NCBI RefSeq assembly: GCF_001591265.1
Contig: NZ_BCUL01000002.1
Coordinates: forward strand, 1-64,000
Direction of reading: 5' to 3'
DNA length: 64,000 nucleotides
Source of the DNA: Moraxella atlantae NBRC 14588
GTDB lineage: Bacteria; Pseudomonadota; Gammaproteobacteria; Pseudomonadales; Moraxellaceae
Shown here piece by piece: positions 34,631 to 43,748 of the stretch; position 1 is the stretch's first letter; each line of letters begins with the position of its first letter. The notes below the pieces were generated by a model. The model made no database searches, was not told the origin of the DNA, and saw only the letters and a program-made list of their open reading frames with translations. The position numbers and the translations under genes were made by a program.

Positions 34631-35526
34631 CCGATAAACAGCGGTTGGCGTACGACAAAGCCTTTATTGGCAAGCGTTCGCAGGCATACTATCTCAAACG
34701 CTTTGCCGAATTTGACCGTGCAGGTCGGTTGTCACCCAAGTGGCATTGGGCGGGTTTTTTGATGACTTTTCCGTGGTTGCTGTACCGCAAGCGTTATTTA
34801 GATAGCATCGTGTATTCGGTGGCAGGTTGGTCGTTTATTCAGCTCATCATGACGTTGGTGTTGGTGTTGGCGGAGTTTTTGTTCATTCATGACTTGGATG
34901 CGGCTTGGCGGATGCCGCTGCGCATCGGGCTTGGGCTTGCGGTGTGGGGCTTTTGGGCGGTTATTGTCGGGCGTTGGACAGATGCGTATTATTACCGCAT
35001 GGCACGGCGTGAGATTGCCGATGCGATTGAGCTGTATCCACGTGATGAAGCGGCGCAGATGGCGCATTTGCGCGAACACGGTGGTGTTAGTTTGGTTGGT
35101 TTGGCATTGGCGTTTGGGTTTTATGCATTTTCGTTGGCGGTAATTCAGGTGCAGTTTTTGCCGATTTATGCCAAGCAAAAAGCCAATGATACGTTGTTTG
35201 TGGCGTATGATATCGTCAATAGCGCGCAAAACCGTGTCGAGGCGATTTATCAAGCCACAGGCAAATGCCCAATCAATACACCGCTTTCGACCGATAACCA
35301 ACGCGTGCGCTTGCAGCTGCTGACCGCTGCCGATGGCGTGCCAATGACCAGCCACTGTATGATCCAAGCCACTGTGCAAGGTGTGCCGTTTCCCAATCGC
35401 TGGCTTAACGGACAAACGCTCATTATGTATCGACAAAGCGATGACCCCAAACAGACAGGGTGGGGCTGCGTCACATCGCTCAACCGCAAACAAACGCCAA
35501 AACAGTGCCTAACAGCCGAGCGTTGA
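34579..35526 (+). CDS. DUF2628-type membrane protein with pilin-like C-terminal domain
   Basis: A 315-residue protein. Residues about 30-130 match the DUF2628 style: a short polar helix, then WHWAGFLMTFPWLLYRKRYLDS and two membrane helices. A third membrane segment (about 168-190, VSLVGLALAFGFYAFSLAVI) leads into a helix and a globular C-terminus with type IV pilin features: RVEAIYQATGKCP, a single disulfide-type pair (WGCVT ... QCL) near the end and the LNGQTLIMY strand. The function is unknown; the pilin-like tail would face the periplasm. Its 3' end overlaps the convergent MFS gene by 18 bp. Confidence 0.7.
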   Translation: MLFIETTSPPPFWQAQLTDKQRLAYDKAFIGKRSQAYYLKRFAEFDRAGRLSPKWHWAGFLMTFPWLLYRKRYLDSIVYSVAGWSFIQLIMTLVLVLAEFLFIHDLDAAWRMPLRIGLGLAVWGFWAVIVGRWTDAYYYRMARREIADAIELYPRDEAAQMAHLREHGGVSLVGLALAFGFYAFSLAVIQVQFLPIYAKQKANDTLFVAYDIVNSAQNRVEAIYQATGKCPINTPLSTDNQRVRLQLLTAADGVPMTSHCMIQATVQGVPFPNRWLNGQTLIMYRQSDDPKQTGWGCVTSLNRKQTPKQCLTAER

Positions 35527-36867
35527 TGACGCTACTTGTGAGTCAAAACTTGCCACACGCCGCCAAACCACAATCGGCAACAGACACGCCAGTCCAATCA
35601 ACATACTCAGACCAAAATGTGCTGTATAGCCCAACCTGTGTGCCAAATAGCCACTGGCAAAATGTGCCACACCGCTTAGCACCGTCAGCAAACACACCTG
35701 CATCGTATAGTCACTGCCTGCATGATAGAGGCGTGCGTAGTGCATGACGGTGGTGAGCAGAGCAATCAAGGCCAACGCTGCGCAAAAATGTTCCAACGCA
35801 TTGACCGCATACAGCCAACCAAAATGCTGTAGCCACCCTTGTGCAAAGCCTAGCGCTGCCAGCCCGTATAGCCCCGTTGTCAGCGCTTGCCAACCATTAA
35901 ACCACAGCAGCGCTGTATCGCGCTTGATATGACGCAGCGCAAGCGTTGCCACCCACGCACCCGTCAAGGATGCCGCCGCGCCCAATACCGTCACCCACAG
36001 CCCCATATCCGCAAGGCTCACACCGCTATCGACCATCATTGGCTTGACCATGTCGCTAGAAATACCATCAGCGATTTTAAAGGTCAATAATACCCCAAGC
36101 CATGCGCGCAGCTCACGATGAGCCGTAAAATAACGGTACTGCTCGCGCAATGCGTGCCAAAGTTGGGTAAAATTTGGTGGGGTGGAGCGCTTGGTCAAAT
36201 TGCTAGAAACTTGAGCCGCTCGTGCTGCCTCACGATAACGCCAAATTGGAATGGTATTGAGCAGCACCAACCCCGCCAACGCCAAAAATCCGTTACGCCA
36301 GCCGATGCGCTCAAGCCACATCAGCAGCAGACCACCACCAACAATCAGCCCAACGCGATAACCAATGACCTGCACGGCATTGCCTTGGCTTTGTTGGTGG
36401 CGTGTGTCGGGTTCGGTCAAACGACTGGGTAAATTCGGATCGGCTTTTAGCAGACGCGTTGCCAAACCATCGGTGGCGACATCTTGCGTCGCACCAAGCA
36501 GACTTAAGCCAAACAGCACCACGTACAACTGCACGACAGCAGCATTGTCCTGCAAGCGTGTCGGCTCAAAAAACGCCACCACGACAAGCAACACCACCGC
36601 CAACAGCTGTGTTGGCAAAATCCAACTGCGCGCTTGCCCGATACGCGCCGAATAATGCGTATCGACCCATGGCGACCACAAAAACTTGATCGCCCACGGT
36701 AGCATGACCAGCCCCGACCAACCAATCATCACCAATGACGCGTGATAACTGCGCAAAATGGCAGGCAAGGCTTGGGTAATAAAGCCTGCAGGCAAGCCTT
36801 GTGCCAAATATAAGGTCAGCAGCAAAGCTAAGGTCTGGCGTTGGTTTAGGCGCGCGAAGGCAGTCAT
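35509..36867 (-). CDS. MFS transporter, AmpG/RhtX-like (PAT family)
   Basis: A 452-residue 12-helix carrier. Conserved segments of the peptide/acetyl-CoA (PAT) branch are visible: YLAQGLPAGFITQALPA at the N-terminus, LPWAIKFLWSPWVD in helix 2 and GATQDVATDG in helix 4. The strongest resemblance by eye is to RhtX/FptX-type siderophore importers, with AmpG (muropeptide permease) the alternative. No siderophore genes are nearby, so the substrate stays open. It lies between convergent and co-directional housekeeping genes, with no evident operon partner. Confidence 0.8.
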   Translation of the reverse strand: MTAFARLNQRQTLALLLTLYLAQGLPAGFITQALPAILRSYHASLVMIGWSGLVMLPWAIKFLWSPWVDTHYSARIGQARSWILPTQLLAVVLLVVVAFFEPTRLQDNAAVVQLYVVLFGLSLLGATQDVATDGLATRLLKADPNLPSRLTEPDTRHQQSQGNAVQVIGYRVGLIVGGGLLLMWLERIGWRNGFLALAGLVLLNTIPIWRYREAARAAQVSSNLTKRSTPPNFTQLWHALREQYRYFTAHRELRAWLGVLLTFKIADGISSDMVKPMMVDSGVSLADMGLWVTVLGAAASLTGAWVATLALRHIKRDTALLWFNGWQALTTGLYGLAALGFAQGWLQHFGWLYAVNALEHFCAALALIALLTTVMHYARLYHAGSDYTMQVCLLTVLSGVAHFASGYLAHRLGYTAHFGLSMLIGLACLLPIVVWRRVASFDSQVASSTLGC

Positions 36868-36915
36868 AAGTTTAAAATAACCAATAACTAAAACTCATCT
36901 AGCTAAACACCTTTT

Positions 36916-37848
36916 TTAGCTAAATACCACTGTCTTATTGCCTGCCACAATCACACGGTTGTCTAAATGCCAACGCACCGCACGCGTCAAAACATTGCGC
37001 TCAACATCTTGCCCCAGCGCGCGCAATTCAGCAACACTATGCCGATGCCCCACGCGCAACACATCTTGCTCAATAATCGGGCCTTGATCCAAGTCGGCGG
37101 TGACATAATGCGCCGTTGCACCAATTAACTTCACCCCCTTGTCATACGCTTGTTGATACGGATTGGCCCCGACAAACGCAGGCAAAAACGAGTGATGAAT
37201 ATTGATGATTTTCATTGACCAATTGGCGACAAAATCCGCCGACAAAATCTGCATATAGCGCGCCAAAACCAACAAATCGCAATCAGCAACCAACGCCTGT
37301 AGCGCAGCCTCACTGGCGGCTTTATCCGCGCCATTCACAGGCACAACGTAAAAAGGCACGCCAAAATTCTCCACCGCGCGGCGTAGATGATCATGATTGC
37401 TCACCACGCACGCGATCTCACACGCCAACTGCCCGCGCTGCCAACGCCACAGCAAATCAAGCAGTGCATGGTCAGCCTTTGACACCAAAATCGCCACCCG
37501 TTTGCGCTGACGGCTGTCAAATACCTGCCAATCCATGGCATACGTCTGTGCAACGTTTTGCGCGAAGTCATCGCAAAATGCCGCGCCTTGCTGCGCCCAG
37601 TCCTGCGCCGCAAATGCTAGCCGCATAAAATACTGCCCACCTTCCAACGCCGTTGAATACTGATCAAGACTGATGATATTGCCGCCATGGCGATACACCG
37701 CCGCTGATACCGCTTGCACAATGCCTGCTTGGTCTTGGCATTTAATCAGCAGCACGATGGTTGTCATCGCGTCAATGGTTGGTAGGTTGGATCCTGATAG
37801 AGCCGACATTGATAAGCTAGGCGACGAAACAGTAGAGATTTGACTCAT
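36916..37848 (-). CDS. purU: Formyltetrahydrofolate deformylase
   Basis: Hydrolyses 10-formyl-THF to formate and THF, supplying formate for purine synthesis and balancing one-carbon units. 310 residues from the ATG at 37848 (TTGGA lies upstream; a GTG at 37878 is possible). An N-terminal ACT domain (VLLIKCQDQAGIVQAVSAAV, about 30-110) precedes the formyltransferase-fold domain with the catalytic HHSFLPAFVGANPY and the downstream Asp in TADLDQGPIIEQD. Confidence 0.95.
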   Translation of the reverse strand: MSQISTVSSPSLSMSALSGSNLPTIDAMTTIVLLIKCQDQAGIVQAVSAAVYRHGGNIISLDQYSTALEGGQYFMRLAFAAQDWAQQGAAFCDDFAQNVAQTYAMDWQVFDSRQRKRVAILVSKADHALLDLLWRWQRGQLACEIACVVSNHDHLRRAVENFGVPFYVVPVNGADKAASEAALQALVADCDLLVLARYMQILSADFVANWSMKIINIHHSFLPAFVGANPYQQAYDKGVKLIGATAHYVTADLDQGPIIEQDVLRVGHRHSVAELRALGQDVERNVLTRAVRWHLDNRVIVAGNKTVVFS

Positions 37849-38013
37849 AAAAAATTCCAATTTAACCAATACAAACACAATAAATAAAAATTTATGTTAT
37901 AAAAAATTAAGCAATCTTAAATCAAGGACAACCCATAAAGGGCGATTAACATAGCCCAACTTGATGACCACTTGATGAAACAGCCCAAAACTTGATCATA
38001 TTTTTCAATCGAC

Positions 38014-38613
38014 CTAAGAGGTTTTGACCAAGCTGTCAAGTGCCTCGGCAGGCAAACGCCAACGCCCTTTTTTCTTACCGCGTCCGCTGCCGCGATTGAG
38101 TAGATTTGCCCCCATCACCAGTTTATCCAAACTGTGCTGGTGGTAAGCATGGCAAATCGCGCACGCCAAACCATCCGCCGCATCGGCTTGTGGCGTAACA
38201 TTGAGATCAAGCAGACGCACAACCATTGCCTGAATTTGCGCCTTATCTGCCGCGCCATAACCGCACACCGCTTGCTTGATTTGCCGTGCCGTGTATTCCT
38301 CAACCGCCAAATCTTTGGCAACCAACGCCGCAATCGCTGAGCCACGCGCCTGTCCAAGCTTTAACGCCGAATCGGGATTTTCTGCCATAAATACCTGCTC
38401 AATCGCTGCCAACATCGGCTCATCGGTGTATTTTTGGTAATACTCAACAATACGCGAGATACCAAAAAAAATCCGCTTCAAGCGTTCGGGCATATCGGGC
38501 GATTCGGTATAAATCGTGCCTGCGTCCAAAAACGTCAGATTACCGCCCGTTTGCTGCACAATGCCGTAGCCTGTCATGCGTGAACCGGGATCAATTCCAA
38601 TAAAAATTGTCAT
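38014..38613 (-). CDS. ruvC: Holliday junction resolvase RuvC
   Basis: An endonuclease that resolves Holliday junctions made by RuvAB. 199 residues from the ATG at 38613, which gives the canonical start [17 protein letters not shown] (an in-frame ATG eight codons upstream is unneeded). The acidic tetrad is present: Asp in GIDPGS, Glu in AIEQVF, and two Asp in [14 protein letters not shown]. The ~25-residue C-terminal extension is basic ([12 protein letters not shown]). ruvA and ruvB are not adjacent. Confidence 0.96.
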   Translation of the reverse strand: MTIFIGIDPGSRMTGYGIVQQTGGNLTFLDAGTIYTESPDMPERLKRIFFGISRIVEYYQKYTDEPMLAAIEQVFMAENPDSALKLGQARGSAIAALVAKDLAVEEYTARQIKQAVCGYGAADKAQIQAMVVRLLDLNVTPQADAADGLACAICHAYHQHSLDKLVMGANLLNRGSGRGKKKGRWRLPAEALDSLVKTS

Positions 38614-38877
38614 ACATACCACTAAAAAATCGAACATTGAACCAACAACGCGCCAAATTCGCGTCAGTCGTCATTATAGCCGATGTTGGCGCACAATTTG
38701 CTGCCCAGTCACGCAATAAAATCGACTTGGCGCTATGTCACACACGTTAAAAGCTTGATATACTAAAATTTATCCTTATCATAGCCGTAGACGTGGCAAA
38801 ATCAGATGTGGCAAAATCGCGGCAAGTATTTGCCTATTAAAAATTTTTAAGACACTTACCCAAAAGGATACCGCTTG

Positions 38878-39516
38878 ATGATTGGAAATGTGCTTGGCAT
38901 CGCGATTGTTTGGTTTATCATTGAAATGCTGGTTTGGTACTTAATTGCCCAGTTTATCAGTGGTTGGTGGGTATTTGGCTGGTTTATCGTTGCCGCTGTT
39001 ATCGGTGTCATGCTGATCAAAAAAGGCTTGGGTACGCTCAAACCGATGGCGGCACAGGCGCAAGCAGCAATGCTCAACCCTGCGATGCGCCCCCAAGAAA
39101 ATACGATGGTACGCGCATTGGCCCTGTGTCTAGCAGGCGTGTTGTTTGCTTTGCCAGGGATCCTAAGCGATCTTGTCGCACTGATTGTGCTACTGCCTGT
39201 CGTGCAAAATAAAGCCAAAAACGCCGCCAAAGACTATGCCACCAAAAATCCCGAAAAACTCATGCAGATGATGGCAAGCCGCATGGGTGGTATGGCAGGC
39301 ATGCCAGGGATGGACGCGGCACAAATGCAGCGTATGCAAGAGATGATGCGCGGCGGTGCAGGTGGTAATCCGTTTGCAGGCATGGGTGGTTTTGGCAATA
39401 GCTTTGGTGGCAACTCACCAGATGCACGCCCAAACCCGACCACGCGCGCGCGCCTAGGGCGTACCACCATCGATGGACAAGCCAAAACCGTCAATCGTTC
39501 TGCCAATGACGATTGA
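38878..39516 (+). CDS. fxsA: FxsA family membrane protein
   Basis: A 212-residue inner-membrane protein. Four hydrophobic segments in the first ~110 residues include the family hallmark LAGVLFALPGILSDLVALIVLLP. The C-terminal third is cytoplasmic and unusually Met/Gly-rich (MGGMAGMPGMDAAQMQRMQE and similar), ending in a polar tail. FxsA relieves phage T7 exclusion by the F plasmid in E. coli; its cellular role is unclear. AAGGA at 38864-38868 serves either the ATG at 38878 or the TTG at 38875. Confidence 0.88.
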   Translation: MIGNVLGIAIVWFIIEMLVWYLIAQFISGWWVFGWFIVAAVIGVMLIKKGLGTLKPMAAQAQAAMLNPAMRPQENTMVRALALCLAGVLFALPGILSDLVALIVLLPVVQNKAKNAAKDYATKNPEKLMQMMASRMGGMAGMPGMDAAQMQRMQEMMRGGAGGNPFAGMGGFGNSFGGNSPDARPNPTTRARLGRTTIDGQAKTVNRSANDD

Positions 39517-39540
39517 GCAGCCTTGGCTTAAAACAGCCAT

Positions 39541-39575
39541 AAAAAAATCGCCTCTGTGTTTGGGGCGATTTTTTT
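39541..39575. terminator. Bidirectional terminator between fxsA and the HU gene
   Basis: AAAAAAATCGCC (39541-39552) pairs with GGCGATTTTTT (39564-39575), giving T runs on both strands. It serves the two convergent genes. Confidence 0.85.
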
Positions 39576-39614
39576 GAACAATTTTTGCTTAAACCGCAAA
39601 AAATCGATCGATGC

Positions 39615-39920
39615 TTATTTGTTTGCGTCGTCTTTGTTTACACCGTTTACGCCGTCTTTTAGACCTTTACCAGCTTTAAAGCTTGGTACGCGGCTAGCTG
39701 GGATTTCCATTGATTCACCAGTTTTTGGATTGCGACCTGTACGTGCTTGACGCTCTTTTACGCTAAACGTACCAAAACCAACCAAAGACACGCTGTCATT
39801 GTTTGTCATCGCTTCTGAAACCGCATCAATAAAAGCATTTAGACCGGCAGTGGCTTGCGCTTTGTCCAATTTGCCGTCGCTGTGTTTGACCATGCTGTCA
39901 ATCAATTCTGACTTATTCAT
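39615..39920 (-). CDS. hupB: HU family DNA-binding protein
   Basis: A 101-residue histone-like nucleoid protein. The HU/IHF core is full length: MNKSELIDSMV, VSLVGFGTFSVKERQAR, TGRNPKTGESMEIPASRVPSFKAG (the arm with the DNA-intercalating Pro). A short Asp/Asn/Lys tail extends it beyond the usual 90 residues. Start ATG with GGAAGGA upstream. The promoter is at 40019-40047. It is HU-beta-like rather than IHF; the symbol follows that resemblance. Confidence 0.93.
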   Translation of the reverse strand: MNKSELIDSMVKHSDGKLDKAQATAGLNAFIDAVSEAMTNNDSVSLVGFGTFSVKERQARTGRNPKTGESMEIPASRVPSFKAGKGLKDGVNGVNKDDANK

Positions 39921-40267
39921 CCGTTTATTCCTTCCAAAGTTCTCGCCAAAGCTTAGCGGGTAGTTAAGACCAATTTACTGATTGCTATGACGTATCAGCT
40001 GGGTGCCGAATGGCTTTGATTATAAGTAAACTCATGCGCCTAAACAAGCGTGTTTCTGCGGTTTTTGTGTGGTTTTGCATATTTTTGGTAAAAATAACGC
40101 TAAAAGCGCGTTAAAAGTCGATGATTAGCAGGTAAAATACATAGATTGTCGCACCAAATAGCCCCAACTAAGATTGGCATCGCCTGCCAACGCTGCTAAA
40201 ATGGGCACGGTTTTGCCTATAATTTGCTAAATAGATTTTGTTAAAATCACCGACGATCGAGAAGCCG
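39921..40267. other. Intergenic region with divergent promoters
   Basis: No gene is seen between the HU gene and the SCP2-like gene. It contains the HU promoter at 40019-40047 on the minus strand and, on the plus strand, a TATAAT at 40218-40223 without a good -35, about 45 bp before the next start. The central part holds nothing I recognise. Confidence 0.45.
40019..40047 (-). promoter_or_regulatory. Sigma-70-type promoter of the HU gene
   Basis: On the minus strand TTGTTT (plus 40042-40047) and TATAAT (plus 40019-40024) are spaced by 17 bp. This predicts a leader of about 90 nt before the HU start codon. Confidence 0.5.
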
Positions 40268-40963
40268 ATGAATCCATCAACCCAACCGACCTCAGCCCAT
40301 AACCACACGTGGAATGACACGCTGCTTAATATCGTGTTGGCAATGGTTGAAACCATCATCACCTTGCTGCTACGTTTTGACGCGCCTTTGCGCCAAGCGG
40401 CGTACCCGTTGGCACAAAATAATACGGTGGTGTGTGTGCGCTCGTATGTGCCGCACGTGACGTTTTATGCCACATTTACTGTCAATGGTGTGCTGCTTGA
40501 CAGCCAGTTGCAGCCATCGCAGCAGGTTGATGTCACCATTAACGGGTTTACGTGGCAAATTGCGCAGGCGATTTTTACCGATCAACCAAAAGCCATTGAC
40601 GCGCTACAGATGCGCGGTGAGGTCGATGACGTTGCCCAAGTCACCCATTTTTTAAATACCATTGGCGTGGTGCAAGTTGTCCAACAGCTGATTGCCTCGG
40701 TGAGTAAAAAAGGCAAAAAATCTGCCCAAACAGACGCTGCGGCACAAAACCAGGCCGTCAGCAAGCAACAAGCAATCGCTGAATATAAAGCGCGCATCAG
40801 TGAGCAAGAAAGCCAAATCAACGCGCTGACCATTGAGCAAGCCCAACACAACGCCCAAATTGCCGAACTCAACAGCAAAAACAAAACGTTGAAAATTGCC
40901 TTGATGGTCGTGGCGGTACTGTGGATTATTACGCTGATTGTTTGGTGGTGGATGGCGCGTTAA
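40268..40963 (+). CDS. Tail-anchored coiled-coil protein with SCP2/UbiJ-like N-terminal domain
   Basis: A 231-residue protein I do not recognise firmly. The start at 40268 follows GAGAAG (40257-40262). Residues about 20-135 have the alpha/beta profile of SCP2/UbiJ accessory factors (an initial helix ETIITLLLRF, strands VTFYATFTVNG and VDVTINGF, then the acidic AEVD-like DALQMRGEVDDVAQVTHFL). A coiled coil (about 160-205, repeated Q/E/A) leads to a C-terminal membrane helix (about 208-228). UbiJ in E. coli supports ubiquinone synthesis; whether this is an equivalent is speculative. It has its own terminator. Confidence 0.55.
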   Translation: MNPSTQPTSAHNHTWNDTLLNIVLAMVETIITLLLRFDAPLRQAAYPLAQNNTVVCVRSYVPHVTFYATFTVNGVLLDSQLQPSQQVDVTINGFTWQIAQAIFTDQPKAIDALQMRGEVDDVAQVTHFLNTIGVVQVVQQLIASVSKKGKKSAQTDAAAQNQAVSKQQAIAEYKARISEQESQINALTIEQAQHNAQIAELNSKNKTLKIALMVVAVLWIITLIVWWWMAR

Positions 40964-41014
40964 TAGGTTTGTTTGCCACACGTTGGTTAAGGTAGTTATT
41001 TGTCTTGGATAATC

Positions 41015-41069
41015 TTGACTAAAATGCTAAGAATTAATCTTGACTAAATAACTCGGGTTTAATTATAAT
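41015..41069 (+). promoter_or_regulatory. iscR promoter with two IscR type-1-like sites
   Basis: The -35 TTGACT (41040-41045) and -10 TATAAT (41064-41069) are 18 bp apart. Overlapping the -35, bases 41040-41057 match the E. coli IscR type-1 consensus (YYGACTRWWWYAGTCRRS) at 16 of 18 positions, and a second, weaker copy begins with the same TTGACTAAA at 41015-41032. In E. coli [2Fe-2S]-IscR represses its operon through such sites. Binding here is inferred. Confidence 0.65.
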
Positions 41070-41071
41070 AG

Positions 41072-41100
41072 CCTTCATCAAATGCGATGAAGGTTTTTGT
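41072..41100 (+). terminator. Hairpin with T run just downstream of the iscR -10
   Basis: CCTTCATC (41072-41079) pairs with GATGAAGG (41086-41093) across a 6-nt loop and is followed by T tracts to about 41107. It can terminate transcripts arriving from the upstream gene. The iscR promoter overlaps it, so isc transcripts starting near 41076 would contain only part of the hairpin and escape. Confidence 0.6.
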
Positions 41101-41171
41101 TTTTTTATACGCTTCATCAAATTGCACGGATGTAAGTAAATAGTTAAGCCACGACAATCAGCGGAGATGTT

Positions 41172-41783
41172 ATGAGATTAACCACGCGCGGGCGTTATGC
41201 GGTGACCGCCTTATTGGATTTGGCGTTGCAAGATAGCCAGCACGCTGCCGCCGTGTCGTTGTCCGATATTGCCAAACGCCAAGCGATTTCGATTTCCTAC
41301 CTTGAGCAATTGTTTTCTAAATTGCGTAAGCAGGGGTTGGTGGTCAGCACACGCGGAGCATCAGGCGGCTATCATATTGCCAAACCACTTACTGATATCA
41401 GTGTGATGCATATTATCGCAGCGGTTGATGAATCGATCGAGGCGCGCGCCTGTGAGGGGCAAGGCAATTGCCAAGACGGCGCGATGTGCTTGACGCATGA
41501 TTTGTGGACAGGCCTGTCTGAGCATATCGCTGATTATTTATCCAATGTCACGCTTGCCGAGCTGATCGCTGGGCAAAATGTACGCCAAATTGCTCAGCGT
41601 CAAGAGCGTGATGTGCAGCGTTTAGAGCAGCTCAGCGCCGAACAACCAATTGCGCTGAAATTTGACACAGATTATACCAACGCACGCGACACCAAGCCTA
41701 CCGATAGCAAAGCAAGCAAGGGCGCGTATTGTAAAGACTGTACTACCCGCACAACCAAACTTCGGGAGAATATGCCAGCATGA
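41172..41783 (+). CDS. iscR: Iron-sulfur cluster regulator IscR
   Basis: A 203-residue Rrf2-family repressor/activator that senses [2Fe-2S] supply. N-terminal winged helix ([36 protein letters not shown]). The cluster ligands are all present: Cys94, Cys100, Cys106 and His109, spaced as in E. coli. The C-terminus is longer than in E. coli by about 40 residues and carries an extra Cys pair (YCKDCTT). It is first in the isc operon; its stop overlaps the iscS start. Confidence 0.96.
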   Translation: MRLTTRGRYAVTALLDLALQDSQHAAAVSLSDIAKRQAISISYLEQLFSKLRKQGLVVSTRGASGGYHIAKPLTDISVMHIIAAVDESIEARACEGQGNCQDGAMCLTHDLWTGLSEHIADYLSNVTLAELIAGQNVRQIAQRQERDVQRLEQLSAEQPIALKFDTDYTNARDTKPTDSKASKGAYCKDCTTRTTKLRENMPA

Positions 41784-42997
41784 GCCATCCCATTTATTTA
41801 GACTATGCCGCCACCACGCCGATTGATGCTGATGTTGCGCAAAAAATGATGCAATACATGACCTATGAAGGCGTGTTTGGCAACCCTGCGTCACGTTCAC
41901 ACGGTTTTGGCTGGCAAGCCGAGGAAGCCGTTGAAAACGCTCGCCAACAAATCGCCGATCTGGTCAATGCCGATCCACGTGAAATTGTGTTCACCTCAGG
42001 TGCGACCGAATCGGATAACCTTGCCCTAAAGGGTGTGGCGCAATTTTATAGCAGTAAAGGCAAGCACATTGTCACCAGTAAAATTGAGCACAAGGCGATT
42101 TTAGATGTCTGCCGCGAACTTGAGCAACAAGGCTTTGAAATCACCTATCTTGAGCCAGAACAAGGCACAGGCTTGATCCATGTCGAGCAGGTCAAAAATG
42201 CACTGCGCGATGACACGATTTTGGTAAGCCTGATGATGGTGAATAACGAACTAGGCACACTGACCGATGTGGCGGCAATTGGTGAGATTACCCGTGAGCG
42301 TGGCATCATCTTGCACGTCGATGCCGCACAAGCTGCAGGCAAAACACCGATTGACTTAGCCAATATGAAAATTGACTTGATGAGCTTTTCAGGTCATAAA
42401 ATCTATGGTCCAAAAGGTATTGGCGCGTTGTACGTCAGTCGTAAGCCACGCGTGCGTCTCAAAGCGCAAATGCACGGCGGTGGACACGAACGCGGTATGC
42501 GCTCAGGCACGCTAGCCACTCACCAAATCGTCGGTATGGGCGAAGCGTTTGCTGTTGCCAAAGAAAAAATGCCAACCGAGCAGGCGCGTATTGCAAAATT
42601 GCGTGACCGTTTGTGGAATGGTTTAAAAGATTTAGACCAAGTATTTTTAAACGGTGACCTTGAGCACAGTATTCCAAATATCATCAACATCAGCTTTAAC
42701 TTTGTTGAAGGTGAGTCGATGATGATGTCGCTAAAAGACCTTGCTGTGTCATCGGGATCAGCGTGTACCTCAGCAACGCTTGAGCCATCGTACGTGCTAC
42801 GCGCTATTGGGCGGTCAGATGAATTGGCGCACAGCTCGATTCGCTTTAGCCTTGGGCGTTACACCACAGAGCAAGACATCGACCGCGTGATCGAAGAAGT
42901 GCGCAATGCGGTGACCAAATTGCGTGAATTATCGCCTTTGTGGGATATGTACCAAGACGGTGTGGACTTAGACAGCGTTGAATGGAATGCACACTAA
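41780..42997 (+). CDS. iscS: Cysteine desulfurase IscS
   Basis: A 405-residue PLP enzyme that takes sulfur from cysteine for Fe-S clusters and tRNA thiolation. PLP Lys is in [12 protein letters not shown] (about 205); the persulfide-forming Cys is in [10 protein letters not shown] (about 330); ATTPID and HVDAAQAAG are also conserved. The ATG overlaps the iscR TGA. A 178-bp gap follows before iscU, longer than usual, with no gene visible in it. Confidence 0.98.
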   Translation: MSHPIYLDYAATTPIDADVAQKMMQYMTYEGVFGNPASRSHGFGWQAEEAVENARQQIADLVNADPREIVFTSGATESDNLALKGVAQFYSSKGKHIVTSKIEHKAILDVCRELEQQGFEITYLEPEQGTGLIHVEQVKNALRDDTILVSLMMVNNELGTLTDVAAIGEITRERGIILHVDAAQAAGKTPIDLANMKIDLMSFSGHKIYGPKGIGALYVSRKPRVRLKAQMHGGGHERGMRSGTLATHQIVGMGEAFAVAKEKMPTEQARIAKLRDRLWNGLKDLDQVFLNGDLEHSIPNIINISFNFVEGESMMMSLKDLAVSSGSACTSATLEPSYVLRAIGRSDELAHSSIRFSLGRYTTEQDIDRVIEEVRNAVTKLRELSPLWDMYQDGVDLDSVEWNAH

Positions 42998-43175
42998 GCC
43001 CTTGATTTTAGGTGCTAAACCGCTATTTAGTTAGTATAAAATTGTGTTAGCCAGCTGATAGCCGTTGCCATACATCTGTACTGAATCATGTAAGCGCAGC
43101 GGCTGTTGCCCCGCAAGCCCAAACTGCAAAACCAAGCAATGAAACCTGAGACGGCAAACAAATTAGGAGTCAAAA

Positions 43176-43589
43176 ATGGCTTACAGTGAACAAGTGATTG
43201 ACCACTATGAAAACCCACGCAACGTTGGTAACTTTGACAAAAACGCTAAAAACGTTGGCACAGGTATGGTGGGTGCGCCTGCGTGTGGTGATGTCATGCG
43301 CCTACAAATCCAAGTGAGCGATGATGGTATCATTGAAGACGCACGGTTCAAAACTTACGGCTGTGGCTCAGCGATCGCCTCAAGCTCATTGGTTACTGAA
43401 TGGCTTAAGGGTAAAACCTTAGAGCAAGCGCGTGAAATCAAAAACAAAGATATCGCTGAAGAATTGGCATTGCCACCTGTGAAGGTTCACTGCTCAGTAT
43501 TAGCCGAAGATGCCATTAAAGCAGCGATCGAAGATTACCAAGCCAAAGCAGGGCAGACAAAAGCCCAAACCGCCGAGGTAGGCGCTTAA
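43176..43589 (+). CDS. iscU: Fe-S cluster scaffold IscU
   Basis: A 137-residue scaffold on which IscS and its partners build [2Fe-2S] clusters. The three Cys ligands (GAPACGDVM, TYGCGSAIA, KVHCSVLAEDA), the Asp next to the first Cys, and the HscA-binding LPPVK motif (residues about 99-103) are present. Start ATG after AGGAG. The C-terminal ~12 residues (GQTKAQTAEVGA) are an extension. Confidence 0.98.
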   Translation: MAYSEQVIDHYENPRNVGNFDKNAKNVGTGMVGAPACGDVMRLQIQVSDDGIIEDARFKTYGCGSAIASSSLVTEWLKGKTLEQAREIKNKDIAEELALPPVKVHCSVLAEDAIKAAIEDYQAKAGQTKAQTAEVGA

Positions 43590-43611
43590 ATTTTTAAGCC
43601 AAACGTTACAC

Positions 43612-43643
43612 AATAAACGTTAGAAACAAATAAACGTTAGAAA
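43612..43643 (+). repeat. 15-bp tandem direct repeat between iscU and iscA
   Basis: AATAAACGTTAGAAA occurs twice, at 43612-43626 and 43629-43643, two bases apart, in the 159-bp iscU-iscA gap. No function is known; a duplication or a regulator site is possible. Confidence 0.5.
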
Positions 43644-43748
43644 TATAAGCTTTTGCGTAAACACAGCTAAGTTAGTTACACTGGCTTGGCTGATTGACCT
43701 AAACTATTACCCTTGACCGACGAACCCTTAATGAATGAAGGAGTTGCC

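Noticed and set aside
34798-35493. 231-codon open frame on the minus strand
   Set aside because: It is antisense to the DUF2628/pilin-like gene; its translation is rich in Arg, His and Gln with no family features, as expected of a shadow frame.
35509-35526. 18-bp overlap of convergent genes (and the same length at 54824-54841)
   Set aside because: Short tail-to-tail overlaps are common in compact genomes; the equal length is probably chance.
42998-43175. Possible small gene between iscS and iscU
   Set aside because: No open frame with a plausible start and ribosome-binding site; treated as untranslated spacer.
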